In this document: positions 26,302-33,912 of the stretch, in pieces
Position numbering within the stretch: the stretch's first letter is position 1
Layout: every line of letters begins with the position of its first letter
Source of the DNA: Peptostreptococcus equinus
GTDB taxonomy: Bacteria; Bacillota; Clostridia; Peptostreptococcales; Peptostreptococcaceae
NCBI RefSeq assembly: GCF_027125355.1
Contig: NZ_CP114052.1
Location: 1,488,001-1,552,000 of the forward strand
DNA: 64,000 nt
Direction of reading: 5' to 3'
Made by a program: the position numbers and the translations under genes
The notes under the pieces: model-generated
The model's database searches: none
What the model saw: the letters and a program-made list of their open reading frames with translations, nothing else
Told to the model about the DNA's origin: nothing

Positions 26302-26559
26302 TTATCTTACTTCCTTCTTTGAAATGGCGGTTTTAACTGTTATATTTTTTATACTTCCTAGCTTACCAGTTAGACTATTTATTTGATTCATATTGGCTAC
26401 TACTGTAATACTGACTACAGCAATATTTTCTTCATGAAATGGAAGGCCCATACGCCCCTTTACAATCTCATGAAAATCTGCGACTATTTTATTAAATATA
26501 GCTTGGTTTTTTATAGGCTCTTCTATAATAGCACTAATTACAGCAACTCTTTTTTCCAT
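26302..26559 (-). CDS. TM1266-family iron-only hydrogenase system regulator
   Basis: 85 residues from the ATG at 26559 (GGAGG 8 nt upstream); the earlier in-frame ATG at 26574 sits inside that ribosome binding site. An ACT-like ferredoxin fold: KRVAVISAIIEEPIKNQAIFNKIVADFHEIVKGRMGLP, then ENIAVVSITVVANMNQINSLTGKLGSIKNITVKTAISK. This is the small protein found with hydEFG and usually called the putative hydrogenase system regulator. The ligand and action are not known. It lies between asparaginase and hydE. Confidence 0.88.
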   Translation of the reverse strand: MEKRVAVISAIIEEPIKNQAIFNKIVADFHEIVKGRMGLPFHEENIAVVSITVVANMNQINSLTGKLGSIKNITVKTAISKKEVR

Positions 26560-26573
26560 ACATAATTCCTCCA

Positions 26574-27581
26574 CTACAACACAATATCATGTGAAATAGG
26601 TGTATAAAATACCTCTTTGACCTTTTTAATATCCTTGTATTGAGCTGTAATCCACATCAATTTGCACACTGTGGACTCAATAGTCATATTATAATTCTCT
26701 AGTATTCCAAAGTTAGATTTTATTACATTCCCTACTTCATATACTTCTATATTGCTTCCTTCATGTGGAACAGAAGTTGAAAATACAATAATTTTGCCAC
26801 TATCTATCAATTTTTTTACCTTTTTAGCAAGTGTGTTTTTCCCGTCATAGTCAGGTAATCCTCCGACTCCAAAACCTTCAATAATTATTACATCAGATTT
26901 TTCACCAATAAAGTCAAAAATTTCTGGATGAATACCTGGTACTAATTTTATTATATTAACATCAGTATTTAGCTTATCATAAAAGATTACATTATTATTA
27001 ATCTCTTCCTCAATATAATAGACTACTTTATCGTTAAATATTATAGCTATAATAGGATAGTCAACACTATCAAAAGCGTTATAACTATGTGTTCTAGTCT
27101 TTCTAGCCCTAGTACCTAATATAACCTTTGAATCAAATACTATCTTTACACCATTTGCTTTATCATCACAGGCATATATAAAAGCATCTTTCAAATTTTT
27201 TCTGGCATCTGTGTCTTGAAGATATATAGATTTTTGTGATCCTGTCATCACAATTGGTTTAGTTGAATTTTGAATTAAATATGATAATGCAGAGGCAGAG
27301 TAAGCTAAAGTATCTGTACCATGAGTAATTACAAAACCATCATATTTTTCATAATTTTCTCTAACACACTCAACTATTTGTATCCACCTATTTGGACTCA
27401 TATGGCTACTATCTATATTCATTAACTGTACGGTTGTAACCTCACAAAATTCTGCAATTTGTGGAACATGTCTCAATATTTCTTCGCTTGTAATACTTGG
27501 CATCAAACCAAATTCTGTAGGTTTTGAAGCAATAGTTCCACCAGTAGCAATTAGCAATATATTTTTTCTTATAACAATCAC
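26574..27581 (-). CDS. L-asparaginase, first gene of the hyd maturation operon
   Basis: About 335 residues. Hydrolyses asparagine to aspartate and ammonia. N-terminal ILLIATGGTIASKP with the nucleophile Thr, VITHGTDTLAYSASALSYL with the second Thr and Asp, and VPGIHPEIFDF are typical of type I, cytoplasmic asparaginases; there is no signal peptide. The listed start is a GTG (27581) that overlaps GGGGTG, the only good ribosome binding site. An ATA at 27572, 6 nt after it, would give the usual MxKxILLIATGG length. A TATAAT lies about 40 nt upstream. It is followed directly by the TM1266-type gene, hydE, hydG and hydF. Confidence 0.9.
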   Translation of the reverse strand: MIVIRKNILLIATGGTIASKPTEFGLMPSITSEEILRHVPQIAEFCEVTTVQLMNIDSSHMSPNRWIQIVECVRENYEKYDGFVITHGTDTLAYSASALSYLIQNSTKPIVMTGSQKSIYLQDTDARKNLKDAFIYACDDKANGVKIVFDSKVILGTRARKTRTHSYNAFDSVDYPIIAIIFNDKVVYYIEEEINNNVIFYDKLNTDVNIIKLVPGIHPEIFDFIGEKSDVIIIEGFGVGGLPDYDGKNTLAKKVKKLIDSGKIIVFSTSVPHEGSNIEVYEVGNVIKSNFGILENYNMTIESTVCKLMWITAQYKDIKKVKEVFYTPISHDIVL

Positions 27582-27726
27582 CCCACTATATTATTAAATA
27601 AGCACTCTATATTATAGCAAATAATCAACTATAAAAAAAGAGTACCATTATATAATATAGATTTAGTTTTTTATTTAATATATATATTGCAATACTAAAA
27701 ATTACAATATCAAATAAGATTTAAAA

Positions 27727-27755
27727 ATAAAAAAAGACATTTTTTCGTCATGTCT
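27727..27755 (-). terminator. Terminator of the small gene at 27798
   Basis: AGACAT (27735-27740) pairs with ATGTCT (27750-27755); the minus-strand side continues in seven T. Confidence 0.75.
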
Positions 27756-27797
27756 AGGACTAGTGAATGTATATTTAAAAATACAATTTTGATTTCC

Positions 27798-27995
27798 TCA
27801 ACCTACTTTTCTACTCGGAGGAATTAGTCTATATTTAGCATTCCTAAGATATTTATCCCTTATTATCACATTTTTCTTTATTAGATTTATCAAACTTATA
27901 CAACCTCTATAATTCGGCAAATGTGCATGTGTATCTAAGTCTTTATTAATAACAACATATCCATAAGATTTTTTTACAATCTGCATTTTATACAA
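27798..27995 (-). CDS. Small conserved-looking hypothetical protein
   Basis: 65 residues from a TTG at 27995 that has AAAGGAG 8 nt upstream; the GTG at 28004 overlaps that site. Sequence: basic, with KKSYGYVVINKDLDTHAHLP, then YRGCISLINLIKKNVIIRDK and YRLIPPSRKV. No membrane segment. I do not recognise a domain, although the HAHLPN-YRGC pattern looks conserved rather than random. A dedicated terminator follows the stop, which supports expression. It is a single gene between asparaginase and the phzF-like gene. Confidence 0.6.
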   Translation of the reverse strand: MYKMQIVKKSYGYVVINKDLDTHAHLPNYRGCISLINLIKKNVIIRDKYLRNAKYRLIPPSRKVG

Positions 27996-28292
27996 GATAA
28001 ACACTCCTTTACAAATAAGTGGCTAATGCCTATACATTTAATAATTCTATGTTTACTATATTTTCATGCGCATGGTTTCTATTTTTGATATATCATTTAT
28101 TTTATTTTACTAATGCTACTAAGCATATGCAAGAAAATCACTGTTAAATTTAATAATTAACTTAACCCTGCTTTAATATTATTTAATATATTATTTTTTT
28201 AAATATTTATAACATTTTATCAAGCTTTTACTTGCTTTATCTATATTACTTCACTATACTGTATCTAATAATATAATATTAGGAGGAATATA

Positions 28293-29069
28293 ATGAAACA
28301 GTATATAGTAGATGCATTTACTGATAAGATTTTTAAAGGTAACCCTGCTGCAGTTTGTATATTAAACAAATGGATTTCTGATGAGTTAATGATGAATATC
28401 ACAAAAGAAAATAATCTTTCGGAAACAGCATTTGCTGTCAAGGAATCAGAAAAATATCACTTACGTTGGTTTACACCTGGGGGCGAAATTGATTTATGTG
28501 GACATGCCACTTTAGCAAGCGCTTATGTGATACTAAATTATTATGAGAAGAACACTGATAGTGTTACTTTTACAACTCTTAGTGGTGATCTTCAAGTAAA
28601 CAAAAACAATGATTTGTATACTCTTGTATTTCCTAAATATGAAATGAAAAAAATAGAAGTTACAAATCAGATGGAAAAAGCTTTTGGTAATAAACCGATA
28701 GAAGCATACATAGGTAGAGATTTAGTATGTGTTTTTGATAATGAAGATAAGGTAATTAATTTTGAACCCATACAATCGGAACTTGAAAAATTACCTGGAT
28801 TATTACAGCACTCTACATCAAAATCAAAAATGTATGATTGTATTTCTCGATCTTTTGCACCCAAATGCAATGTAACTGAAGATCCTGTATGCGGTTCAGG
28901 ACATTGTCATATTATACCCATATGGGCAGAGAAGTTAGAAAAAAATGAATTAATAGCTTTTCAAGCCTCAAATAGAACGGGTATTCTTTATTGCAAATTA
29001 GATGATGATAAAGTCGTAATGAGTGGAAATGCTACTCTATACTCTATTTCAGAGCTACAAATAAAATAA
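28293..29069 (+). CDS. PhzF-family isomerase/epimerase-like protein
   Basis: 258 residues with the PhzF diaminopimelate-epimerase-like fold: KQYIVDAFTDKIFKGNPAAV at the N-terminus, NNLSETAFAV with the catalytic Glu, WFTPGGEIDLCGHATLASA and EDPVCGSGHCHI. Members isomerise small metabolites; the substrate here is unknown. AGGAGG lies 7 nt before the ATG. The 297 bp upstream (27996-28292) hold no gene or clear structure. A terminator follows the stop at once, so it is monocistronic. Confidence 0.9.
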   Translation: MKQYIVDAFTDKIFKGNPAAVCILNKWISDELMMNITKENNLSETAFAVKESEKYHLRWFTPGGEIDLCGHATLASAYVILNYYEKNTDSVTFTTLSGDLQVNKNNDLYTLVFPKYEMKKIEVTNQMEKAFGNKPIEAYIGRDLVCVFDNEDKVINFEPIQSELEKLPGLLQHSTSKSKMYDCISRSFAPKCNVTEDPVCGSGHCHIIPIWAEKLEKNELIAFQASNRTGILYCKLDDDKVVMSGNATLYSISELQIK

Positions 29070-29096
29070 AAAGGGTTAAAAACCCTTTTTATTTTA
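29069..29096 (+). terminator. Terminator of the phzF-like gene
   Basis: AAAAGGGTT / AACCCTTTTT hairpin with a 3-nt loop, then TATTTT. Confidence 0.85.
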
Positions 29097-29098
29097 GA

Positions 29099-29420
29099 AT
29101 AAGCACTATTGAAATAAATCTATCATTTTCTTACTACTTTTTCCTAGAATCCTTTATATTTGCATTATATTCTATATAATATCTCACCTATAAGCCAATG
29201 TAAACTTTGATTGGTTTTACTAGTGAGCAATTTTACATATAACTTTTTTAACTTTTAAAATTTCTATGCCAAATTCAATATTTATATTAATAAGTAAATC
29301 CTGAATTTTCACTTGATATAACTTCAAAAATTTTTTCAAAAAATTTCATTTTTTTGTTTAATATATCTAGTTAGGGATATATATATAACTAATTAGATAT
29401 ATTGTTTAAGGAGTTAGTTT
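29099..29420 (+). promoter_or_regulatory. 322-bp leader of the marR operon with a palindromic operator
   Basis: No gene is seen. AATATATCTAGTTA (29360-29373) and TAACTAATTAGATATATT (29386-29403) form an inverted repeat with arms AATATATCTA/TAGATATATT. It overlaps a possible promoter, TTGTTT (29354-29359) with an AT-rich -10 about 17 nt later. The symmetry and position suggest the MarR-type gene product binds here and represses its own operon. Confidence 0.55.
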
Positions 29421-29855
29421 ATGAAAGATTTAGATTTGAGTATATTTATAGGAATGAGTAGAACCATCAATTACATAAATAGAGAATCAGACAAGATATT
29501 TTACAAATATGATTTGACTAGAGGACAGTTTGCTGTATTAGAAGTTCTATACAATAAAGGTCCACTTACTATAGGATGTGTGCAAGATTTAGTACTTACC
29601 ACAGGTGGAAATATACCTGTTATAATTAGTAATCTAGAAAAAAAAGGATATCTTACTAGATGTAGAGATAAAAGTGATAGAAGAAAATATATACTTACTA
29701 TTACGGAGTCTGGAAAAAAATTGATGTACAAAGTATTTCCTGAAAATAAAAACTCAATTAAATCTATAATGAATTCTCTATCAGAAAAAGATAAATTAAA
29801 TTTATTAGAAATATTACAATCATTTAGGAGGGATATTAGTGAAAAGACAAAGTAG
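29421..29855 (+). CDS. MarR-family transcriptional regulator
   Basis: 144 residues, one winged HTH with flanking dimerisation helices: DLTRGQFAVLEVLYNKGPLTIG, VQDLVLTTGGNIPVIISNLEKKGYLTR (recognition helix) and CRDKSDRRKYILTITESGKK (wing). No conserved N-terminal Cys of the OhrR type is visible, so the signal is unknown. AAGGAG lies before the ATG. Its end overlaps the pirin gene by 17 nt; a nitroreductase follows, so it probably controls a redox or quinone-stress operon through the palindrome upstream. Confidence 0.92.
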   Translation: MKDLDLSIFIGMSRTINYINRESDKIFYKYDLTRGQFAVLEVLYNKGPLTIGCVQDLVLTTGGNIPVIISNLEKKGYLTRCRDKSDRRKYILTITESGKKLMYKVFPENKNSIKSIMNSLSEKDKLNLLEILQSFRRDISEKTK

Positions 29856-30687
29856 ACAGGCAGTAAAAGGATTTAGAACACAGGATGGTGCAGGTGTTAG
29901 CCTAGTTAGAGTTTTAGGAAATCAAACTATTGATGAATTTGATCCATTTTTGATGTTGGATAGTTTTGATAGCACTGATTACCACGACTATATAAAAGGT
30001 TTCCCTATGCATCCACATAGAGGTATTGAAACTGTTACATATCTTTCAAAAGGTGGTATGCTACATAGAGACACAATGGGAAATAAAGGACAAATAAAAG
30101 ATGGTGGCGTTCAATGGATGACAGCGGGTTCTGGTTTATTACATGAAGAAATGCCACTTGAAAGTGATTTAATGCAAGGTATACAATTGTGGTTAAATCT
30201 TCCAAAAAAAGATAAAATGACACAACCTTCTTATTATGATATTCCAAAAGAAAGCATACCCGTTGTAGAAATTGAAGGCGGTGAACTTAGAGTTATCGCA
30301 GGTAAATATAATGATATTGAAGGGCATCAAGGCTTATATCTTCCGCTCACTTTCTATGCTATTAACTTAGAAAATGGTAGTAAGTTCACTATACCAACAA
30401 AAGAAAATGATTCCGCTTTTGTATTCTTACTAAAGGGTAATGCCAAAATAGCTGGTAAGGAGTTTGAAGAAAAAACTGCTGTATCAACATCAAAAGGTGA
30501 CGAATTAGACATAGAAGTTAATGAAGACAATACTGAAATATTATTCTTATCGGCACCAAGGCTAGATGAACCAGTTGCGTGGGGCGGACCAGTAGTAATG
30601 AATACTGATCAAGAATTAAATAAAGCTTTTGATGAATTAAGAAATGGTACTTTTATTAAGGAAAAATCTCAAAAAATAAGAGATTAG
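29839..30687 (+). CDS. Pirin family protein
   Basis: 282 residues, a bicupin. Starts at GTG (GGAGGG upstream, inside the marR end). Metal ligands are seen in GFPMHPHRGIETVTYL and, later, GLLHEEMP; the C-terminal cupin ends FLSAPRLDEPVAWGGPVVM, all typical of pirins with reported quercetinase-like or regulatory activity. It is co-transcribed with marR and followed after 53 bp by a nitroreductase. Confidence 0.93.
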   Translation: MKRQSRQAVKGFRTQDGAGVSLVRVLGNQTIDEFDPFLMLDSFDSTDYHDYIKGFPMHPHRGIETVTYLSKGGMLHRDTMGNKGQIKDGGVQWMTAGSGLLHEEMPLESDLMQGIQLWLNLPKKDKMTQPSYYDIPKESIPVVEIEGGELRVIAGKYNDIEGHQGLYLPLTFYAINLENGSKFTIPTKENDSAFVFLLKGNAKIAGKEFEEKTAVSTSKGDELDIEVNEDNTEILFLSAPRLDEPVAWGGPVVMNTDQELNKAFDELRNGTFIKEKSQKIRD

Positions 30688-30740
30688 CTAAATACAATAA
30701 ATTATATTGTTAATTATTATTTTAAAAAGGAGAAATTAAA

Positions 30741-31313
30741 ATGGATAGATTTGAATCAATGAAGAAGAGAAGAACATATTACGATATTAATGATAATGTT
30801 AGTATAGAAGCAGAAAAAATAATAAAGACAATTGAAAAAGCTGTAGAGCTTACTCCAGATGCTTTCAATATGCAGAGTTCTAGAGCTGTCATAGTTTTGG
30901 ATAAAGAACAAAAGAGATTATGGGATGTAATTGAAAATTCGTTTAATGGTATGGTTCCAGCTGAAAAAATAGAATCATTTAGAAAAGGATATGGAACCGT
31001 TCTATACTTTATAGATGAGCCAACAGTAGAAGCTCTACAAAAGCAATTTGAATTATATGCTGATAATTTCCCTATCTGGGCTCAACAGGCTAATGGTATG
31101 GCACAATATAATGTTTGGGTTGCTCTTAGAGAATTAGATTTAGGTGCAAGTCTACAGCACTATAATCCAGTAATTGACGCAGATGTTAAGAAAGAATTCA
31201 ATATTCCTGAAACTTGGAAATTAGTAGCTCAAATGCCATTTGGTGCTATAGGAAGCGAACCTGATGACAAGGAATTGATGCCAATAGCCGAAAGAGTTAT
31301 AGTAAAAAAATAG
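30741..31313 (+). CDS. Nitroreductase family protein, Frm2-like
   Basis: 190 residues. RFESMKKRRTYYDINDNVSI at the N-terminus, ELTPDAFNMQSSRAVIVLD, and the end-domain NVWVALRELDLGASLQHYNPVI, WKLVAQMPFGAIGSEP. This pattern belongs to the Frm2/Hbn1 type of nitroreductase (sometimes called fatty acid repression mutant protein), an NADH-dependent FMN enzyme family. AAGGAG precedes the ATG. Third gene of the marR-pirin operon, ended by a hairpin at 31394. Confidence 0.88.
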   Translation: MDRFESMKKRRTYYDINDNVSIEAEKIIKTIEKAVELTPDAFNMQSSRAVIVLDKEQKRLWDVIENSFNGMVPAEKIESFRKGYGTVLYFIDEPTVEALQKQFELYADNFPIWAQQANGMAQYNVWVALRELDLGASLQHYNPVIDADVKKEFNIPETWKLVAQMPFGAIGSEPDDKELMPIAERVIVKK

Positions 31314-31393
31314 TAAAAAATTAATTGCTATTTAATAAAACTAAAATAATTATACCAACTGTGATTTAACACATATATTATTAAATTATTAAA

Positions 31394-31418
31394 AAGGACC
31401 GCTAGTCGGTTCTTTTTT
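31394..31418 (+). terminator. Terminator of the marR-pirin-nitroreductase operon
   Basis: AAGGACCG (31394-31401) pairs with CGGTTCTT (about 31407-31414) with one G-U pair, then a T-run. Confidence 0.85.
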
Positions 31419-31465
31419 GTTATAATTGATATAAGTAAAATATAAATTAATAGGAGGTATTTTTT

Positions 31466-32380
31466 ATGAATCAAAATAATAATACGTACTTAAGATATGC
31501 ATACTATGCCGTTTTTTCTTATTCTATAATAATCGGTTTTTCTTTCCTATTTCTTAAAACCGCACTAAAATTTGGAAATCCATTATACCTTCTATCTCAT
31601 AGATTTTTGTTGTCATTTTTATTTTTATGCCTTATTAATAAATTAGGTATAATCAAAATTAATCTACAAAAAAAAGATTATATAAAAATTCTGCCTCTTT
31701 CTTTATTTTATCCACTGTTATTTTTTGCATTCCAGCAATTTTCACTTATTTATATAACTTCTTCATTAGGTGGTATAATACTTGCTACTAGCCCTATATT
31801 TACTATGATACTAGCAAGCATATTCCTAAAAGAAAAATCTACTATAATTCAAAAATTTTCAATATGCCTTTCAGTTATTGGTGTTATATATATATCTATA
31901 AAATCTGGTATCAGCCTAGGATCAGGTCTAGAATTTGGAATTTTTCTAATGCTTATTGCAACTATTGCTCTATCCATTTATAATATTTTATTAAAAAAAT
32001 ATCTGAATCAGTATGATATAATTTCAATAGTTTTTGCAATCGCTCTATCAGCTTTTCTAAGCTTTGCAATAATTGCCTTGGTAGAAATTTTTAAAAGTGG
32101 TGATTTTAAAAACTATTTTTTACCTTTTACAAATAAATATTATTTATTTTCAATATTATATTTGGGAATTTTATCCACATCATTAACATCTATTTTAACA
32201 ACTTTTTCATTATCTAGAATCAAAGCTTCACAGGTTTCAGTGTTCTCTAATCTATCTACTTTGATTACCATACTGGCAGGTATAATTTTCTTACATGAAA
32301 ATTTTTACTATTTTCATATTATAGGAAGTATTTTGATTATATTAGGTGTTATTGGCGCTAATATAGGCAAAAAGAAATAG
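31466..32380 (+). CDS. EamA/DMT superfamily transporter
   Basis: 304 residues with ten predicted membrane segments in two five-helix EamA repeats. The first ends in SLGGIILATSPIFTMILASIFLKEK and the second in STLITILAGIIFLHENFYYFHIIGSILIILGV, the conserved EamA repeat ends. Probable drug/metabolite exporter; the substrate is unknown. AGGAGG precedes the ATG. It stands alone, 96 bp from the ECF S-component gene. Confidence 0.9.
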   Translation: MNQNNNTYLRYAYYAVFSYSIIIGFSFLFLKTALKFGNPLYLLSHRFLLSFLFLCLINKLGIIKINLQKKDYIKILPLSLFYPLLFFAFQQFSLIYITSSLGGIILATSPIFTMILASIFLKEKSTIIQKFSICLSVIGVIYISIKSGISLGSGLEFGIFLMLIATIALSIYNILLKKYLNQYDIISIVFAIALSAFLSFAIIALVEIFKSGDFKNYFLPFTNKYYLFSILYLGILSTSLTSILTTFSLSRIKASQVSVFSNLSTLITILAGIIFLHENFYYFHIIGSILIILGVIGANIGKKK

Positions 32381-32476
32381 TGTACCCATACAATATTTAT
32401 AATTAATCATTATAATTGTATTTGTCTTTATTATATAATATATTATTATTATAATTACTTATATACGGAGGTAAAA

Positions 32477-32986
32477 ATGAAAGCGAATAATAATAAAAAT
32501 AAATTCACAACTAGGGATTTAGTTATGTGTGGTGTATTGATGGCTCTTACAACTGTTATGACAATAGTTGTTCAAATACCAGTGGTCGGATCAAGTGGAT
32601 ATGTAAATATGGGTGATAGTGTTGTTTTGTTTACTGCCCTATATCTTGGCAGAAAGCATGGTGCAGCTGTTGGTGGACTTGGATCTGCCCTTGCAGATAT
32701 AATATCTGGATATGCTGTTTATGCTCCTTTGACTTTCATAACTAAAGGATTAGAAGGATATATTTGTGGCTTAATATCACAAAAAATATCTGGAACAAAA
32801 GGAAATATTTTAGGTACTCTTGCTGGGGGTATAATAATGGTAAGTGGATATTTTATAGGTGAAATATTCATGTTTGGAATGAAGGCTTCAATGGCTGCCA
32901 TTGGACCAAACGCTATTCAAGCGACATTTGGTATTATAAGTGCCTTGATAATATATGCAGGAGTTAAAAAAGCCATTAAGAATTAA
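32477..32986 (+). CDS. ECF transporter S component
   Basis: 169 residues with about five to six membrane segments. The N-terminus TTRDLVMCGVLMALTTVMTIVVQIPVVG followed by GYVNMGDSVVLFTALYLGRKHGAAVGGLGSALADIISGYAVYAP is the ECF substrate-capture fold (ECF_trS/PF07155-like, with the AxxxA-rich first helix). It would bind a vitamin-like compound and partner with an energising EcfAAT module encoded elsewhere. No riboswitch is seen in the 96-bp leader, so the substrate cannot be assigned. GGAGG precedes the ATG. The GNAT gene follows after 21 nt, probably the same mRNA. Confidence 0.85.
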   Translation: MKANNNKNKFTTRDLVMCGVLMALTTVMTIVVQIPVVGSSGYVNMGDSVVLFTALYLGRKHGAAVGGLGSALADIISGYAVYAPLTFITKGLEGYICGLISQKISGTKGNILGTLAGGIIMVSGYFIGEIFMFGMKASMAAIGPNAIQATFGIISALIIYAGVKKAIKN

Positions 32987-33007
32987 TAATTTCTTAGGAG
33001 GTAAATA

Positions 33008-33289
33008 ATGGAAAATAAAAATTTTATACGTGAAGAAAACAGAGTATATTTAAATGATGATAATGGTAATATGATTGCTGAGATTGATTTTCCCTTAGAA
33101 GGAGAAAATCTAGTAAATATTAACCATACATATGTATCTTCTGTTCTTAGAGGCAAAGGAGTTGCTGGACAATTAATGGAAAATGCAGTAGATATAATAG
33201 AAAAAAATGGCTGGAATGCAAAGACAAGCTGTAGTTATGCACAGTCTTGGAGAGATAAACATCCAGAAAAGAAGGATTTATTTGTTTAA
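33008..33289 (+). CDS. Small GNAT N-acetyltransferase (COG2388/YjdJ-like)
   Basis: 93 residues. The short GNAT form: NRVYLNDDNGNMIAEIDFP, the acetyl-CoA loop SSVLRGKGVAGQLMENAVD (RGKGVAG) and SCSYAQSWRDKHPE. Such minimal acetyltransferases lack the N-terminal strands of full GNATs; the substrate is unknown. AGGAGG lies before the ATG. It is the last gene of a unit with the ECF S-component, ended by the hairpin at 33338-33380. Confidence 0.88.
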   Translation: MENKNFIREENRVYLNDDNGNMIAEIDFPLEGENLVNINHTYVSSVLRGKGVAGQLMENAVDIIEKNGWNAKTSCSYAQSWRDKHPEKKDLFV

Positions 33290-33337
33290 CAATCTAAATC
33301 TTTAAAGCTATTTATTTTTTTAAATCAATATTAAATA

Positions 33338-33380
33338 AAAAAACTATAGTTATGGACAAGTCATTTACTATAGTTTTTTT
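33338..33380 (+). terminator. Terminator after the GNAT gene
   Basis: AAAACTATAGT and ACTATAGTTTT arms with a loop of about 16 nt, then T-run; A-rich on the other side, so possibly also for the minus-strand barstar-like gene. Confidence 0.75.
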
Positions 33381-33427
33381 ATTATTAGGAAAATCTTATA
33401 ATACATTTGAAAACATAATATTTATCA

Positions 33428-33655
33428 TTATTTTTTCATTAAAATACTTTCTATTAGCTCTTGCATTTCATTCAAAACACTTCCGCCTTTTATAACCTCA
33501 AACTTAATTCTATTCTTATCCAACTTAGATATTTCATTTTTTAAACTATCTAAATTTCCATTATAGTCTTTTGAAAATTCAAGTTCCTTGCTAATATAAT
33601 CGTGAAATGCTTGTATTGAATTCAAATTATTGAAGTTTATAGTTATTTTTCTCAT
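33428..33655 (-). CDS. Barstar-like protein (RNase inhibitor family)
   Basis: 75 residues. The line KITINFNNLNSIQAFHDYIS and the motif ELEFSKDYNGNLDSLKNEIS match the barstar fold, where F-x-x-YYGxNLDAL is the barnase-facing loop-helix. The rest is shorter than classical barstar (about 90) but the ends are intact. GGAGGG lies 12 nt before the ATG, rather far. No barnase-like ribonuclease is visible in the flanks. It may inhibit a ribonuclease encoded elsewhere, give immunity against a neighbour's toxin, or have another role. Confidence 0.7.
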   Translation of the reverse strand: MRKITINFNNLNSIQAFHDYISKELEFSKDYNGNLDSLKNEISKLDKNRIKFEVIKGGSVLNEMQELIESILMKK

Positions 33656-33820
33656 TTATTATACATACCCTCCATAAATCACATAACTAAAATATACTTT
33701 CCTTCTATCTATAATAAAAATATTATAGTCACTATTACAAGTAGAATCTCTATATTGATTTTAACATTAAATCACTAATAATAGTTGAAAAAATATAAAG
33801 TTTTTAGAAAAATAAGTTTA

Positions 33821-33858
33821 AAAAATGAAGTCGTTTAGGAAAACGACTTCATTTTTTT
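33821..33858. terminator. Bidirectional terminator after htpG
   Basis: AAAAAATGAAGTCGTT and its complement, with a loop of about 6 nt, then T7 on the plus side and T6 on the minus side. Confidence 0.85.
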
Positions 33859-33912
33859 GTTTTATCTATTAAAGCTAATTTTATTATGTTTTTACTTTAA
33901 TACATGAATTCA

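Noticed and set aside
32381..32476. Riboswitch in the ECF S-component leader
   Set aside because: Only 96 bp and AT-only; no thiamine, FMN, cobalamin or preQ1 signature.
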